64,000 nt of DNA from Clostridia bacterium (GTDB lineage: Bacteria; Bacillota; Clostridia; Christensenellales; CAG-917). Below, one piece after another: positions 49,648 through 61,400 of this stretch. The stretch spans positions 1 through 64,000 of the forward strand of contig JAFZMH010000004.1 in assembly GCA_017553325.1 (NCBI GenBank). The letters run 5' to 3'. A model generated the notes under the pieces. The model worked only from the letters and a program-made list of their open reading frames with translations, made no database searches and was not told where the DNA came from. Position numbers and translations under genes: made by a program. Every line of letters begins with the position of its first letter. Position 1 is the first letter of the stretch.

Positions 49648-50376
49648 TTAGGCGTGCATTTGGGCTTTCGTGATGTCGCCGTCGCTGCAGTGGACGGTAT
49701 AGTCGCCGGTGTTGCTGTCCCAGCTTGAGGCTCGCGTCATATCGTTGAGCCACTCATCCCTAGTGCCGCCGTAGACTATGCTTGTAAGGTTGAAGCAACC
49801 CATCAAGGCGCCTGCGCCGAAATTGACGACGCGTCCCGCTTCTATGACGATTTCTTGAAGGCTTCTGCACCCTGCGAGCGCATAGTCGCCCACGTTGACC
49901 GCAGCGTTTGAATAGACCGTGGCGTCGTTTGTGCCGTAGCCGGAATATGCAAAGACGACTTTGTGGAGATTGACGAGGTTCATAAACGCGCAGGTTTCGA
50001 TTGTGGTGATCCTGCAAGAGATATAAATAGTCTCCGGCAAGCTCTTTTTTGTGTCGGAGTCAAAGACGGTATTGCTGATTTTTATGACGTAGTTGTTGTT
50101 GTCGACGGTTGGGAAAATAACGTCGCCGAGGTTGGTGCCGGAATAACTCCTGACTACTCTGCCGTCTATGCCCTGCCCGTTGCTTGACGTGACGTCGGCG
50201 CAGACAAAATACTTTGCCCAAGAGTTCCAATCGGTGGTATCGACGACGGGGCCGTATTCGGTGGACGTACCGCTGGTGCTGTCCCAAATTGCCGCGGTTA
50301 AACCGATCCCGATTGACATAACCGAGAACAGCACTACCATCATTATGATTAAACTTGCCTTTATACGTCTTGTCAT
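49648..50376 (-). CDS. Secreted BspA-type leucine-rich-repeat protein
   Basis: This 242-residue protein has a basic N-terminus and a hydrophobic segment (about 8-29) ending LTAAIWD, which resembles the AW-type N-termini of the two genes before it. The rest carries BspA/LRR_5 motifs: ITTIETCAFMNLVNLHKVVF, VGDYALAGCRSLQEIVI and FGAGALMGCFNLTSIVYGGTRDEW. Such repeats often bind host or surface ligands. The ATG at 50376 lies 10 bp after the previous stop with only a weak ribosome-binding site. It is the last gene of the giant surface locus. Confidence 0.75.
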   Translation of the reverse strand: MTRRIKASLIIMMVVLFSVMSIGIGLTAAIWDSTSGTSTEYGPVVDTTDWNSWAKYFVCADVTSSNGQGIDGRVVRSYSGTNLGDVIFPTVDNNNYVIKISNTVFDSDTKKSLPETIYISCRITTIETCAFMNLVNLHKVVFAYSGYGTNDATVYSNAAVNVGDYALAGCRSLQEIVIEAGRVVNFGAGALMGCFNLTSIVYGGTRDEWLNDMTRASSWDSNTGDYTVHCSDGDITKAQMHA

Positions 50377-50386
50377 AGTTTTTTCG

Positions 50387-51244
50387 TTATACCACAAGCG
50401 GGTCGATTGCGGTCAAGAAATCAGGCCTTTCAATCGTCTGAATGTTGACGCCGAAACTTATCGTCTTGTAAATCGTTGCGGGGTTGAGGAGTTCGTCAAC
50501 CTTGTCGTAGCTGATGTCGACTCTCACGTAATACGTAGCGTCCGGCGGGAGCAATAAGTAGAGCGATTTATTGCTCAAATCGGACACGAAATACAAACTG
50601 TTGTCGTTGGGATTAAGTCCCGTAAACGTGATGGTGTTTCCCGACTTCGAAGCGGTGGCGGACGTCGCAACGACGCTTGATACGTAGGCGCCTGTGTTTT
50701 GGTCCGTCGTGATGCTCGAAAGCACCGTGAACGTGATGTAGAACTCGTCGAGATAATTCACGGAATCGAGAACGGGCGTGACCGTCTCGCCTACCGTCGT
50801 TTCTCCAATCTTGATTTTTGCGGTGTCAATAAAAATTCTGACAGCTTTTTTGCCATCCGCGACGCCCTCGTCTGCGGTTCCGCCATAACTGAACGGGAAA
50901 TATATCGATGCTTTGGTCGCCGCGGTCTGTATGCCTGCGCCTGCGTTTGCGGTGTACAAAGTCGCTCCCGTGCCTATCGCCGCGTTAGTGCTGTCGAGCA
51001 ACCAACCGTTCACCGCTTTTGCTGGTATCAAATCGGCGGTTCCCGCATTGAGGCGGTTTGCCGACGTAAGGTTTATCGTCGCGACGCCTGCCGGACGATT
51101 TGACGAAATCTTGAGTTGTTCTTTGTTTGCCGTTTCGACGTGCTTGACGTCGCCAAACCACGCGGCTGAGACGCCGACTATCGTGACGATGAGCGCAAGC
51201 ACCATGATTGCAGAGGAAATAATAATTGCGGATTTAGTTTTCAT
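50387..51244 (-). CDS. Secreted protein with SAAWF N-terminus (TasA/SipW-like signal)
   Basis: Not assigned to a known family. The 285-residue protein has an N-terminal hydrophobic segment (about 5-28) ending SAAWFGDVKH, like the type of signal recognised by SipW-like peptidases in TasA-family proteins. The rest is predicted beta-rich with many Ser, Thr and Ala (ATSATASKSGNTITFTGLNPNDNSLYFV). It lies 11 bp after the 337-residue gene and 10 bp before the LRR gene. It could be a fibre subunit or anchor; this is inference. Confidence 0.65.
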   Translation of the reverse strand: MKTKSAIIISSAIMVLALIVTIVGVSAAWFGDVKHVETANKEQLKISSNRPAGVATINLTSANRLNAGTADLIPAKAVNGWLLDSTNAAIGTGATLYTANAGAGIQTAATKASIYFPFSYGGTADEGVADGKKAVRIFIDTAKIKIGETTVGETVTPVLDSVNYLDEFYITFTVLSSITTDQNTGAYVSSVVATSATASKSGNTITFTGLNPNDNSLYFVSDLSNKSLYLLLPPDATYYVRVDISYDKVDELLNPATIYKTISFGVNIQTIERPDFLTAIDPLVV

Positions 51245-51255
51245 ATATTACCTCC

Positions 51256-52269
51256 TCAGTCTCGACCATAAATATTTGACACGTTGATTTCCGCAATAAA
51301 GTAGAAATTCGCGCCGGTATACGCCGTAGACGAATAATACATCTTGTCATGCGTCACTTGGTCGTAAATTTTGGGGAGTTCCTCCGAAGCATAAACTCCT
51401 CCGTTGTTGCCACTTATTGCATAAGGTCTATCGATATCCGCCTTGAAAAACTGCATCCAATAGAGTTCTTCAGGGGCGAAAACGATATACAAATCGTAGG
51501 GATGATTTGCACCGAGTCCGTTCTTTTCCGCAGAGAAGTTTTTGATGCCTTCAGGACGGCGATTAAGGATGGAATAGGTGTTCGGATTGATGTCGTCTTC
51601 ATTTTCGAGATTGTCGTTTCTGTCGTTGACGTCAACCACGTAGTTGTAACCGTCCGCGTCGTGAGCAAAGTCAAGTTTTCCGTACGGCGTATAGTATGAG
51701 GTGTGATAATCGTCGATGTCCGCACCACTCTCAACAAAGAACCACGTGAAAGCATACGGAATATCCGACGTTTCATACTCTCTCACGGGATGCACGTTCG
51801 TGTTGTTGGTGGACTCTTCTCCGTAGATTGCAAGGTCGAAATACATCAATTCTTCCGAATCGTATTGAGCAATTTGCACGATTTTGAAACTCATCGCCAT
51901 ATCGACGCTCGTCCCGTCCGTGGAAAAACCGATTTCAGTTTTGAAAGAGTAGGCGTAGTCACGGGCGTAATCAGCAGAATAACTGTTCGTCACCTTTTGA
52001 TACGGCGAACGCAAATAACCGTACTCGTCGAGAGCCTTCTGTCCGTTGTACCACTTTGACTCGTCATTGTCGATCGCGCCAACGGAAAAATCGAGGATGA
52101 AAACGTCCTTCGTCGTGAGGTTTATCGTCCTGATTTCCGAAGTTGCGGTCTGAGTAAACCACGCAAAAGACATACTCACCATTATAAGCGAGGCAATCAT
52201 GATGAAAATGGGGATAGCGATTCCCATAATCAACTTGAGTCTTGAAATGTTGCGTGTTTGTTCAGCCAT
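51256..52269 (-). CDS. Secreted protein with SFAWF N-terminus (TasA/SipW-like signal)
   Basis: Not assigned to a known family. The 337-residue protein has a hydrophobic segment (about 13-35) ending SMSFAWFTQTATSEIRTINLTTKDVFILDFS. The AWF-T-x-T-A-T pattern resembles TasA and camelysin-type proteins just after the cleavage site. The remainder is Tyr- and Asp-rich with predicted beta strands. AGAGG precedes the ATG. It is the first gene after the giant protein gene, 182 bp downstream, with inverted repeats in the gap. No SipW-like peptidase is in the window. Confidence 0.65.
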   Translation of the reverse strand: MAEQTRNISRLKLIMGIAIPIFIMIASLIMVSMSFAWFTQTATSEIRTINLTTKDVFILDFSVGAIDNDESKWYNGQKALDEYGYLRSPYQKVTNSYSADYARDYAYSFKTEIGFSTDGTSVDMAMSFKIVQIAQYDSEELMYFDLAIYGEESTNNTNVHPVREYETSDIPYAFTWFFVESGADIDDYHTSYYTPYGKLDFAHDADGYNYVVDVNDRNDNLENEDDINPNTYSILNRRPEGIKNFSAEKNGLGANHPYDLYIVFAPEELYWMQFFKADIDRPYAISGNNGGVYASEELPKIYDQVTHDKMYYSSTAYTGANFYFIAEINVSNIYGRD

Positions 52270-52321
52270 TTTTCCTCTATTTAGACTTATCGTCTATAAT
52301 ATATACAATTTTGCCCCATCA

Positions 52322-52399
52322 TTTTATTGTATTACAATAAAAGATTTTTGCCGTACTTTTTCACCCTCTCGGGACGGAGGAGTTTTTTCTCGTCCCGAG
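52322..52399 (-). promoter_or_regulatory. Two inverted repeats between the giant gene and the AWF genes
   Basis: A perfect AT-rich repeat TTTTATTGT-ATT-ACAATAAAA (52322-52342) lies about 55 bp before the 337-residue gene; a GC-rich one, CTCGGGACG/CGTCCCGAG (52368-52399), lies nearer the giant gene's stop. Neither is followed by a clear U-run. They may be an operator and a processing or partial-termination hairpin that set the ratio of giant protein to small subunits. Confidence 0.4.
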
Positions 52400-52451
52400 G
52401 AATGAAACGTGAATTGATTTAAATCGTTTTTTCGGCATTCTAACCGATTAT

Positions 52452-55400
52452 TTATGCCGAAGTGACTATCACCGCCGACTGCCCCGTGGAGAGCGCGTGG
52501 TTTGCAAGTTCGACCTCGAACATCTGCGCCGTCGCGGAGTTGATGAGGTTGATCTTGAGCCCTGCCGACGCGGTGTTCACCGTGCCGTAGAAGGCGCCCG
52601 CATACGGTGACGTCGAGTAGTTGGTGTACATATCAACGTTGTTTGCAAGCGTGAACGTTGCAAAGCGGAACTCTCTCAAGTACGCCACGTGTTGCTGGTT
52701 TTTGATGATAATCGGGCTCGCCGACGTGCCGAGCGCAGAGCCTACGAGATAAGAATCGGCGATTCTGTAAACCGTGATTTGCGCCTGACCCGAGCCGTGT
52801 GTGGTCGTGCTCTTTTCATAGCGCAAGACGTAGACCTTGATGAGGTCGACGAGTCTCGGGCTCTCGTGGAGCGTGGTCGCAGACAACGGGAGATCGTCGA
52901 GCACGTCGTAGATTCCTCTTGACACTCCGCCGCCGCCGAGGTACTTGTACGGGTCGTTTCCGCCCGCGGACACGTAAGCAGTCGTTGATCCCGCGATGAG
53001 ATCGCTATAGCTCACGCCTGCCGCGTTGCTGAGGTTGCCGACCTTCTTGTTGACCGCCTGTTGCGTATACATATTGACGACGGAGTCTGTGACGTAGGTG
53101 TTCGACTTGCCGTCCGCAGTCGCGAGTACGCTCGAGTTTGCTGACGTGCCGATGAGGCCGCCGATATAACCGCTTGCGCCCGCCGAGAAGATACCCGTCA
53201 AGGATACGACGTTCTTGACCGTGCAGGTCGTGCCAGCATAGTTGCCGACGATACCGCCTGCATTTACAGTCGAGCCGTTGACGTAGATATTGCCGAGCGC
53301 GATTGCGCCGTATACGACGTCTATCGGAGTCGAGATGCCAGTGTCGACAAACTTGCCGACGATGCCGCCCACGTTGACCGTGGAGTACGGAGCGTATACG
53401 TTGATAGTGCCGTGGAACGAACCGTTATTGAGCGTCGATCTTTGATTGTCAAGACCGATGATACCGCCGACGTTGATCGTATCGCCAGTATTGTTGCCGT
53501 CCGTGAAGGAGATGCTCCAGTCGCGGAGGTTGACTTCTTTGACTTGACCATAGCCGCTGAACGTGTTGTTCTCGTCGATTTCGACCTCGCCGTAGCCGAC
53601 AGATTCAAACATACCGACGTTGTAAGTCGCTTGACTCGGCGAAGTTGCAAAGCCTATCACGTTGACGTTGGTGATTGAATAGCCGCCGCCGTCGTAGATA
53701 CCGATAAACGGAGCGCCGCTGTGGTTGGTGAACATCGCGCCCACAACCGTCACCGCGTTGCCTACCGTCGTCGGCAAGAAGTTGGTGAGATGAGCCGACC
53801 AGTCTTGCCATTGACCTGCGAGAATTCTGATATCACCTTCCGTAAGCACACCCGAGATGTCCTTTACTTGGATGAACTTGGAATACGCGGTTCTATCAAC
53901 GAGCTTGTGCGCCCAGTAGCCCCATTCGCCAAACGTCTCTTCGTATTCGAGAGTTGCGTTCGGAACGGTGTTGTTGGGTTTGTTGGCATTGTACTCCGCA
54001 ATCTTCTCGTTGAAGTACGCTTCCCAAGACTGATAACCCGACGGTGGGTTGTTGTTCTCATATTCGGATGCGGTTGCAAGCGACGTCCAGACGTTTTCAG
54101 TCGGAGCAGAGTTCACGTCTCCACCCGTTCCGGTGGTCGCCACAAAGTTCATTGAATAATAGTAAGTCGCAAGCATGAGACCTGCCATTGAGTTTATCTT
54201 GAAATAGCCTTGATATTCGCCCTCTTCAATCGATACGAAGTAGCCGATTATGAGCGTCGGTTGCTTGCGGAGATTGTAGTTGAGTTCCTTGCCCTTGTTG
54301 GTGGAATCTTTGAGCACCGCGCCGAGTTCCGCACTGTCTGCTCTACCCGTCTTCGTGGTGTAGTTTCTATACTCCTTGCCCCCTTCGACGACGCTGGCAG
54401 GAGGATCCGTATCCACACCGCTCTGATAACGCCAGCCGTTGGCAACCGAAATCGTGACGCTTGCGTCGATGATTTGATTTGACGTACCTGCGATGGCAAG
54501 CCATGTCGTGTTGAACGTGTTGTCTGCGTTCGCGTAGCTCTGCATCGTATTCGAATACGCAACGGTGGTGATTGAGAGTCGTTCGATTGCGATATCGATA
54601 GTGCCTACGCCCGACTGTCCGTTGCCCGTTGCATTTGTCGAATCGTCGCTGTCGAAGAGGTCGAACGTCGTACCCTTGCCCGAGATGAAGCCCGAAATGC
54701 CGTAGGTATAGTTGTTTTCGACCACGCCGTTGCCGGAAACGACAAAGTGCAGTTTCTTGTGATAGTTGCCGCCGAGCGCATAGTTGTTTCCGCCCGTGGA
54801 GTAGACGCCGTTTACGTATGCGTCGTAAGTGCTTCTGCCCGACGCAGATTCCGCAAAGGTCGCCGTAATCGTGATGGCGTCACCGCTGACTACGCCGCTG
54901 TCGACGCCTCCCGCTTCAACCGAGAAACCACGACCCGAGCGATAGTTGTTGCTGGTTGCTTGACCGCTCGACCACGTTGCGAACGTGGCGTTGCCGTCGT
55001 AGACTTTGTAGGCTTTGCCACTCCTCATGTTGAGATCGATTGTAACCGGTCTTGGGTTGATCATGCCGATATAACCCGATACCCAATCATCCATATCATA
55101 CGGATTTTCCGCTTCAAGGTCGATTGCAAACGCAAAGTTCGAGTCGCTGATCGTAACCTTGTATCTCATCATCTTGGAGGTCGGGCTGCCGTTATACCAA
55201 GCGACGTTGTAGTCGTCTGCGGTATTTGCGTCGTTGCGGTAGCTGCCGTTGGACAAAGTGACGTCTTCATCGGAGATTTCATCTCCCTCAAAGCCAACAG
55301 GATAACCGAACGTGATTGTCGGATATCTTCCGGAAGGTGCAGTTGCGGAGCGGTTATATACCTTTGTTATGGTCGATTGCTGAGGCGCAAGCGAGACGGT

Positions 55401-58400
55401 GATGATGGCAGGAATAATCTCGAAGTCCGCATCGAGTTCCTCTCCGCCAAGCGTAAACGTATAGTTGGACGTGTACGCGTGACCAATCACGTTTCCGCCC
55501 TCAACGGAGAACCCTACCACTCTTGCAGTGTATTCGCCGACAGAACTGCCGTCCTTGTTTTCGGCGTCGTCACGGCTGATATGGAGCACGATAAACTCGC
55601 CTGATTCGCCTTGAGGCGGTTGCGGATAGATGCCGTTGAATCTCTCTTTGAACAAATCGTTTTCGCTGTCGTACGTTGTGTTCAACCTGTTTCTTGTCAC
55701 AGAGCCGCCAAGCACGATACTCGTAATCGTCGGGCTCTGCGCCGCGCCGCTGTAGTTGTAATGATTACTGTTCGTCCAACCGTTGGATGACGGAACCGTA
55801 ATTGCAAGCGGAGCAATCGTCCAGCTTGCCGACTTCGTCGACGACGAGGACAACGAATAGTTGGAAGCATACGTGCCGGAGAGGCAGGATATTGAAACAG
55901 AGTGTACGGTGAGACTCTCCGGATTGCTTGCGTCTACGGTGCGAGTGAGTGTATAATTCGCGGCATTGTACGCACCGGTGACGTTTGTCGGCGTCACGAC
56001 GACGCCTCTCGCGCCTTGCAAAGTATCGCCGGTTTCAAGTCCCGTGACTGTTACTTTTTCAACGCCCTTGTAATTGCCGTTGTAGGTGTAATTTTGACGC
56101 ACATTGTCTCCTGCAGTGTAAGTCTCGGCTCCGGAATCGCCCGTACCCGTGAACGTCGCGGTGATTTCTTTCTTTGTGACGGTGAATTCCGCCGAAGCAT
56201 TTCCGCTGAACGTGTAGTTGTCAAGCGCGCTGTCGCCCGAATCGTTATACTTGATGCCGCCGATTGTGATGCTGTATTTGCCGACGTCTCTCATCTTTCT
56301 GCGGTTTTGGTCGTTATCGCCTGAAATATCCGTGTAGTTGACGGTGACGGCGAGCGTATCGGTACCGTACGTGAAGGTGAAATTGCCGTCGCTCAAATTG
56401 TGGTTCGTGCCCGCGCAAGTCACGGTGACTCCCGGCGAATACGTCGCGTTCTTGTATACTCCGCTTCCGCCGGTGACGGACACAAGTTGAACAGGTCGCT
56501 TGGTTATCTCCCAAGTGATTGCTCCCGGGAGCGGCGTCAACGAATAGTTCGTTGACGTGAAACCTGCAAAGGTCAACGTATACGTGCCGACCTTCTTGCA
56601 GTTCTGCACCGAAATCTTGGCGGTTCCGTTTGCGCTGCCCGTGACCGGCGACGTGACGTATTCAACCACGGTTTGATTGTCGAAATTGGTGTAGGTGCAA
56701 GACACGCTCATGTTGAGATAGTTGGTTGAACCGCTCGTGCAGCCTACGCTATCGCCCGACAGCAAGCCGGAAATATCTATCTTGTCCACGCCTCTGTCGC
56801 CCGTGGTATACACGTATTCGTGTTGCGCGTTTCCGCCCGACTTCCAAGTATACGACAAGCTCAACGCCTTCTTGGTGATTGTATAATCCAATCTCGTGAC
56901 AGTATGTTCAGTATGATAACTTCCGTTTGTGAACGTGATTGCTATGTTGGAGTCGCCGTTGCCGTAGATGAAGAAATAATACGAGCCTGCGTTGACGCCG
57001 TCTTTGATTTGACCGTTCGAATACGTACCTGTGTTTAACGTGACGGTCAACACGTTGTTGACGGGTGTGCCCGAAATCTCAATCTCGGGGCATTCCGCCT
57101 TCGGCGCTCTATTGTCGCCCGTATCTTGCGTATTTCCGCTGGAAAGCCTGTATATATCGAAATACTCGTTGACCGTATCCGCGAAGTATTTCAAGGATTT
57201 GGTGGCGGTAAACGTCACTGTCACGGAACCGACTGCCTTGTTATATTCTTTGGTCCGTTGTTGCGCGGTAGTAGTCGTCCACGTGACCGAAATTGCGTTG
57301 TCGCTGATGCCGTACAGTTTGAGCCTATAACCCGTGCTATACGCTGTCAAACCTGTGGTGTTGAGTTGATAGTTGCCGTCCGCGGTTTCGGTGTTCTCGA
57401 CATACAGATAGTAATCGCCGTAATTCTTGAAACCGTTGACGTCGATACCGTTGTGAAGCGGACCGTCAATAGTCGTCACGTGCATCTCCGTGAACGTAAA
57501 CGGAGCAACGTTCGTAATCGCACTGGCGCTTGTGTGAGCTATCGAAGTCGACACGGTTGTGTGAGCGTTGTCAAGTTTATCCCACAAAATCGCCAAACCA
57601 AAGTCGTCAATGCCGTGTACCACGTCGTTGGAATCTTTGTAGAACAAATCGTCCTCGCTCTTCCATTGCGCCGAACTGGTAAGGTCCGTACCGCTTCCGA
57701 TATAGAATTGGTTGCTATAGCTGTCGCCGTCGTAATCGTGTTGTCCTGCCTCGGTATATCCGTTGATGGACAAGACTCTCTTGTTGACCGTCGCCGAGCC
57801 GTTTGCGGGAGTCGGAGCCTTATAGTTGGTCTTGACGTTGTTGCCGGAAATTCCTTGCGGGGTTTGCGTGTCCGTCGTGACGGTCACGGAATACTGACCC
57901 GCATTCTTAAAGTGGAATACGAGGATGTAGGTCCTGATCTTGTTGTCATAATGATACTCAGAACTCACCGTCGTCGAGAGTTGATCGCGAGCATGAGAAA
58001 GCGGGTCGAACGTATGATCGACGTTGACTACCGTATTTGCAGTGACGGCACCCGTCGACGTGTTGGCAAGACCTCTGACCTCTGCGGAAACCGGTTCCGT
58101 ACTGTACGAAGAACCGTAAGTGACGTAGAAATACGACTCGTTGTCGTCAAGGTTGGCATTCGTCAAGCATCTTGTATTGAAATAGACGGGTGAACCGTAA
58201 TCAACGTTGTCCTTCTTGACCACGAACTTGAAGTTCAAATAATGCGTATAGTCTTCGTTGTCAAGCGGAGAAATGTTGGTCAACGTGACTTTGATGCTGT
58301 TCGCCATCGTAGACGGAGCAATACCGTCGCCCTCGTATCCGTTGGTCGCGCCGTACGTGCCGTTTGTTCCCGCAAAGTGAGTCTTGATATCGCGCGTCTT

Positions 58401-61400
58401 GATTTGCCAAGACATAGACGTGATATAACCGACCTTGAATATGCTGGCGGTTCCCGTCGGCGAATAGTAGATGTCAATACTCGTCGTATAGTTGCCCGCG
58501 TTCGTAGGATACGCCTGCGAAGCGTTGTAGAGATAGGTGTATTGTTCGCTCAACGCCTTAGCCTGAGTCTCGTTTTCGCTGAACGGCATATCGACGGAAA
58601 TAGGAGCGTATCTCGGCGCGCCGTTGTAGACGAGCGCCTTGCCCGCGTTGACAACGCGATAGTAGACCGCGACGTTTTGGACTGCCGTGGACGTCTTGTC
58701 AATCTTTACGAAGAGACGTACAGGACTGCCTGCGACCCAAACTTTTTCAAGTCCGGTACCCGACGCTTCGGCGTAGAGATAATAACCGCTCACCGAAGGT
58801 GCGTCCGCATAGGCGTGCAGATAGTCGCCGTTCGTGCCCGACGTGATGTCGCCGTTGCTGGAATAAGTTCCGCTGTAAACGATTGCCGAACTGGTGACGG
58901 CGCCCCAAGAACTGCCCCAACCCGCTTCGTCGTCGGAGTAGCATTGCGCGATGTATTTCCAGAAGGAGAGGTTGCCGTTTCTGAACTTGTAGGTGTTGCC
59001 GTCCTTCCAGAACTCACCGTTTGCGGCTTCCGTGTATGACGAGCCGTTGTAGGTATAGTAATTGCCCTCGTAGTTGTTCGGCTCCACTTCGGAATTGTAA
59101 GTGGTGTTGACTTGGAATCTCGAATCGTAGGAGTAGACGAAATACCAGCCGGTATTTTCAGTACCTGTCGAGAACGCCTTGAAACTGCCATTCTCATAGT
59201 CGTAATAGGTGTAGTTGCCATCCTCTGTTTCGACGTTATGCGGTTGCACCGTGAACCCGTCGGGTATGTCGCCTGCTCTCGTCACGGTCAAATACGTATT
59301 CCACGTGACGCCCTCGGTGATCGTGCTCTTCCAATCGTGAGGCGTTGCATGGTTCTCAAAGAAGCTTTGATCCATGGTCGTGCCGTCAAGTGTTATTGAT
59401 CTCCTCTTACCCAAATCGGTGATAGAGTCAATGTCAAGTTCGGCAAGTTCATCGTTGTTGTATGCCTTTACCCAGTAGCTCGTGCTTGCGTCAGTCTCGT
59501 GTCCGTCAGCCAAATTCGCCTTGCCGACGATACCGCCGTAATAGACGGTTGCGGCAGTCGAATGATAGTAGACGCCTTTGGTCGGAGTGACAGTGACGTT
59601 GAAGCTGTTCAAGATGACCGCGTCGTTGCCGTTTATGTTGCCGACGATACCGCCGACGTTGTCGTAGCCTTCGACCTTCGTGTCGTAGGCAAGCATGTTG
59701 GTGATCTCGACGTTTGCGGCTTGAATGAGACCGACGGTACCGCCGACGTTCACAACGTTTGAAGCCGTGACGTCACCCGCTACGTAGAAGGTGTTGCCGT
59801 CGCCCCAAGTCGTCTGCGCGCTGATGATACCGATAACGCCGCCGACGCCGCCGACGTCTGAACCCGCGCCGCCCGTGACCGAGAGGTTGAGGGTTTGCGT
59901 GGTTGACGAATACTCGGCGTGAATGTGCGAATAGCTTACCGCGAAGTTGGCAGGTGCGGCGCCAAACGCGTCGTTGACCCAACCTATATAACCGATTGCG
60001 CCGCCGATTGCCATCTTGTTCGTGGCTGACGAACTTGACTTGACGGTGCCGCCGTTCAAGAAGTTTGCATAGCTCACGTTGTTTGCGAGGATGCCGATTG
60101 CGCCACCGACGTATTTGTTGCCGTCAACGGCACCCGTATTCTTGAAGATGACTCTGTTTTGCGCCGTGCCTGTGATGTTGCCGAGCGCAAGCGCGCCGAT
60201 TGAACCGCCGACGTACTTGTCGCCGTCCACGTTGCCGCTGTTTTCAAGCGTAGCGCCCGAAATGGTGAACGCGCCTTGGTTGAGTCCGATGAGACCACCT
60301 GCGTAGTCTTTTCTCGAATTGATTGTGACGGTCCTATTGTTGCCGGAACCGGTTATCGACACGGTACCGGAAACGACTTGACCTTCGTTTTTGATATTGC
60401 CCTTGTAGATTGCAATACCGCCGCCGTTTGCGGACACGCCCTTATTCGCGCCAACGATACCGCCGACGTAGCCGTTCGACGCAGTGATTATTGTCGGCTC
60501 GCAAGTTTTGGTGGTGGTGCTGTTGCCGACAGTCAACGTGAACGACAGCGCGTCGTCAATCGTGATGTTGAGCGAACCGTTGTACGGTTTGCCGCCGTAT
60601 GAAGACGGACCTATGTCGAGTTTGGCTGATTGACCGATATAGCCGATGAAGCCGCCGACGTATTGTTTTGCTTGAATGTTACCGCCGATTTGAATGTTGA
60701 CGTTGTCGGGAAGAATCGTACATCTGCCCGTTGCGGTGCCGATAAAGCCGCCGACGTTGACGCCGTTGGTCGCGGTAATCGTAGGAGCGGCATAGAAGTT
60801 TCCGCTGAACGCCGCGTTTGCAACCTGACCGACCGCGCCGCCGATGTTTTGAACATTCGTGAGAGAAGCCGTGTCTATGGTGCCCACGATATAGATGGTT
60901 GAACCCGTCATGAACTGAGCGCCTTCGCCGAAGTAGCCGACGACGCCGCCAACCGATTCAACGTAACCGCTATTGCTCGTCGCAGTCGTTGCGGTAATCT
61001 TGCCCGCAAAGAGCAACGAACCTTTCAAAAGGATATTCGGGGTTTCTCCGCCCGCGTCCGACTTGCTCGGCGTATAGCCGATGAGACCGCCGATTGCGGT
61101 GCCGTAATTCGAACTGTTGGTGACCGTACTACCCCACGTTGCACGCTTAATCTCAGTCTCGCCGAACACTTTGGTGTCCTCGATTGTGAGGTGTCTGCCC
61201 GCCACGCCGATGACGCCGCCGATTGAGTGTTCGCCCTTGATGGTTACGGACGCCGTGTTTTGCGGAGTCAACTGGCTCGTGCCGACGCTACAACTCGAGA
61301 TATTGAGCGAAACGAGGTTGTCCTGCGCGCCGATAATACCGCCCGCCTTTGTACCGCAGGCGTCGTCAGTCTTGCCTGCGGTCGTTTGAATCGTTGCCTT

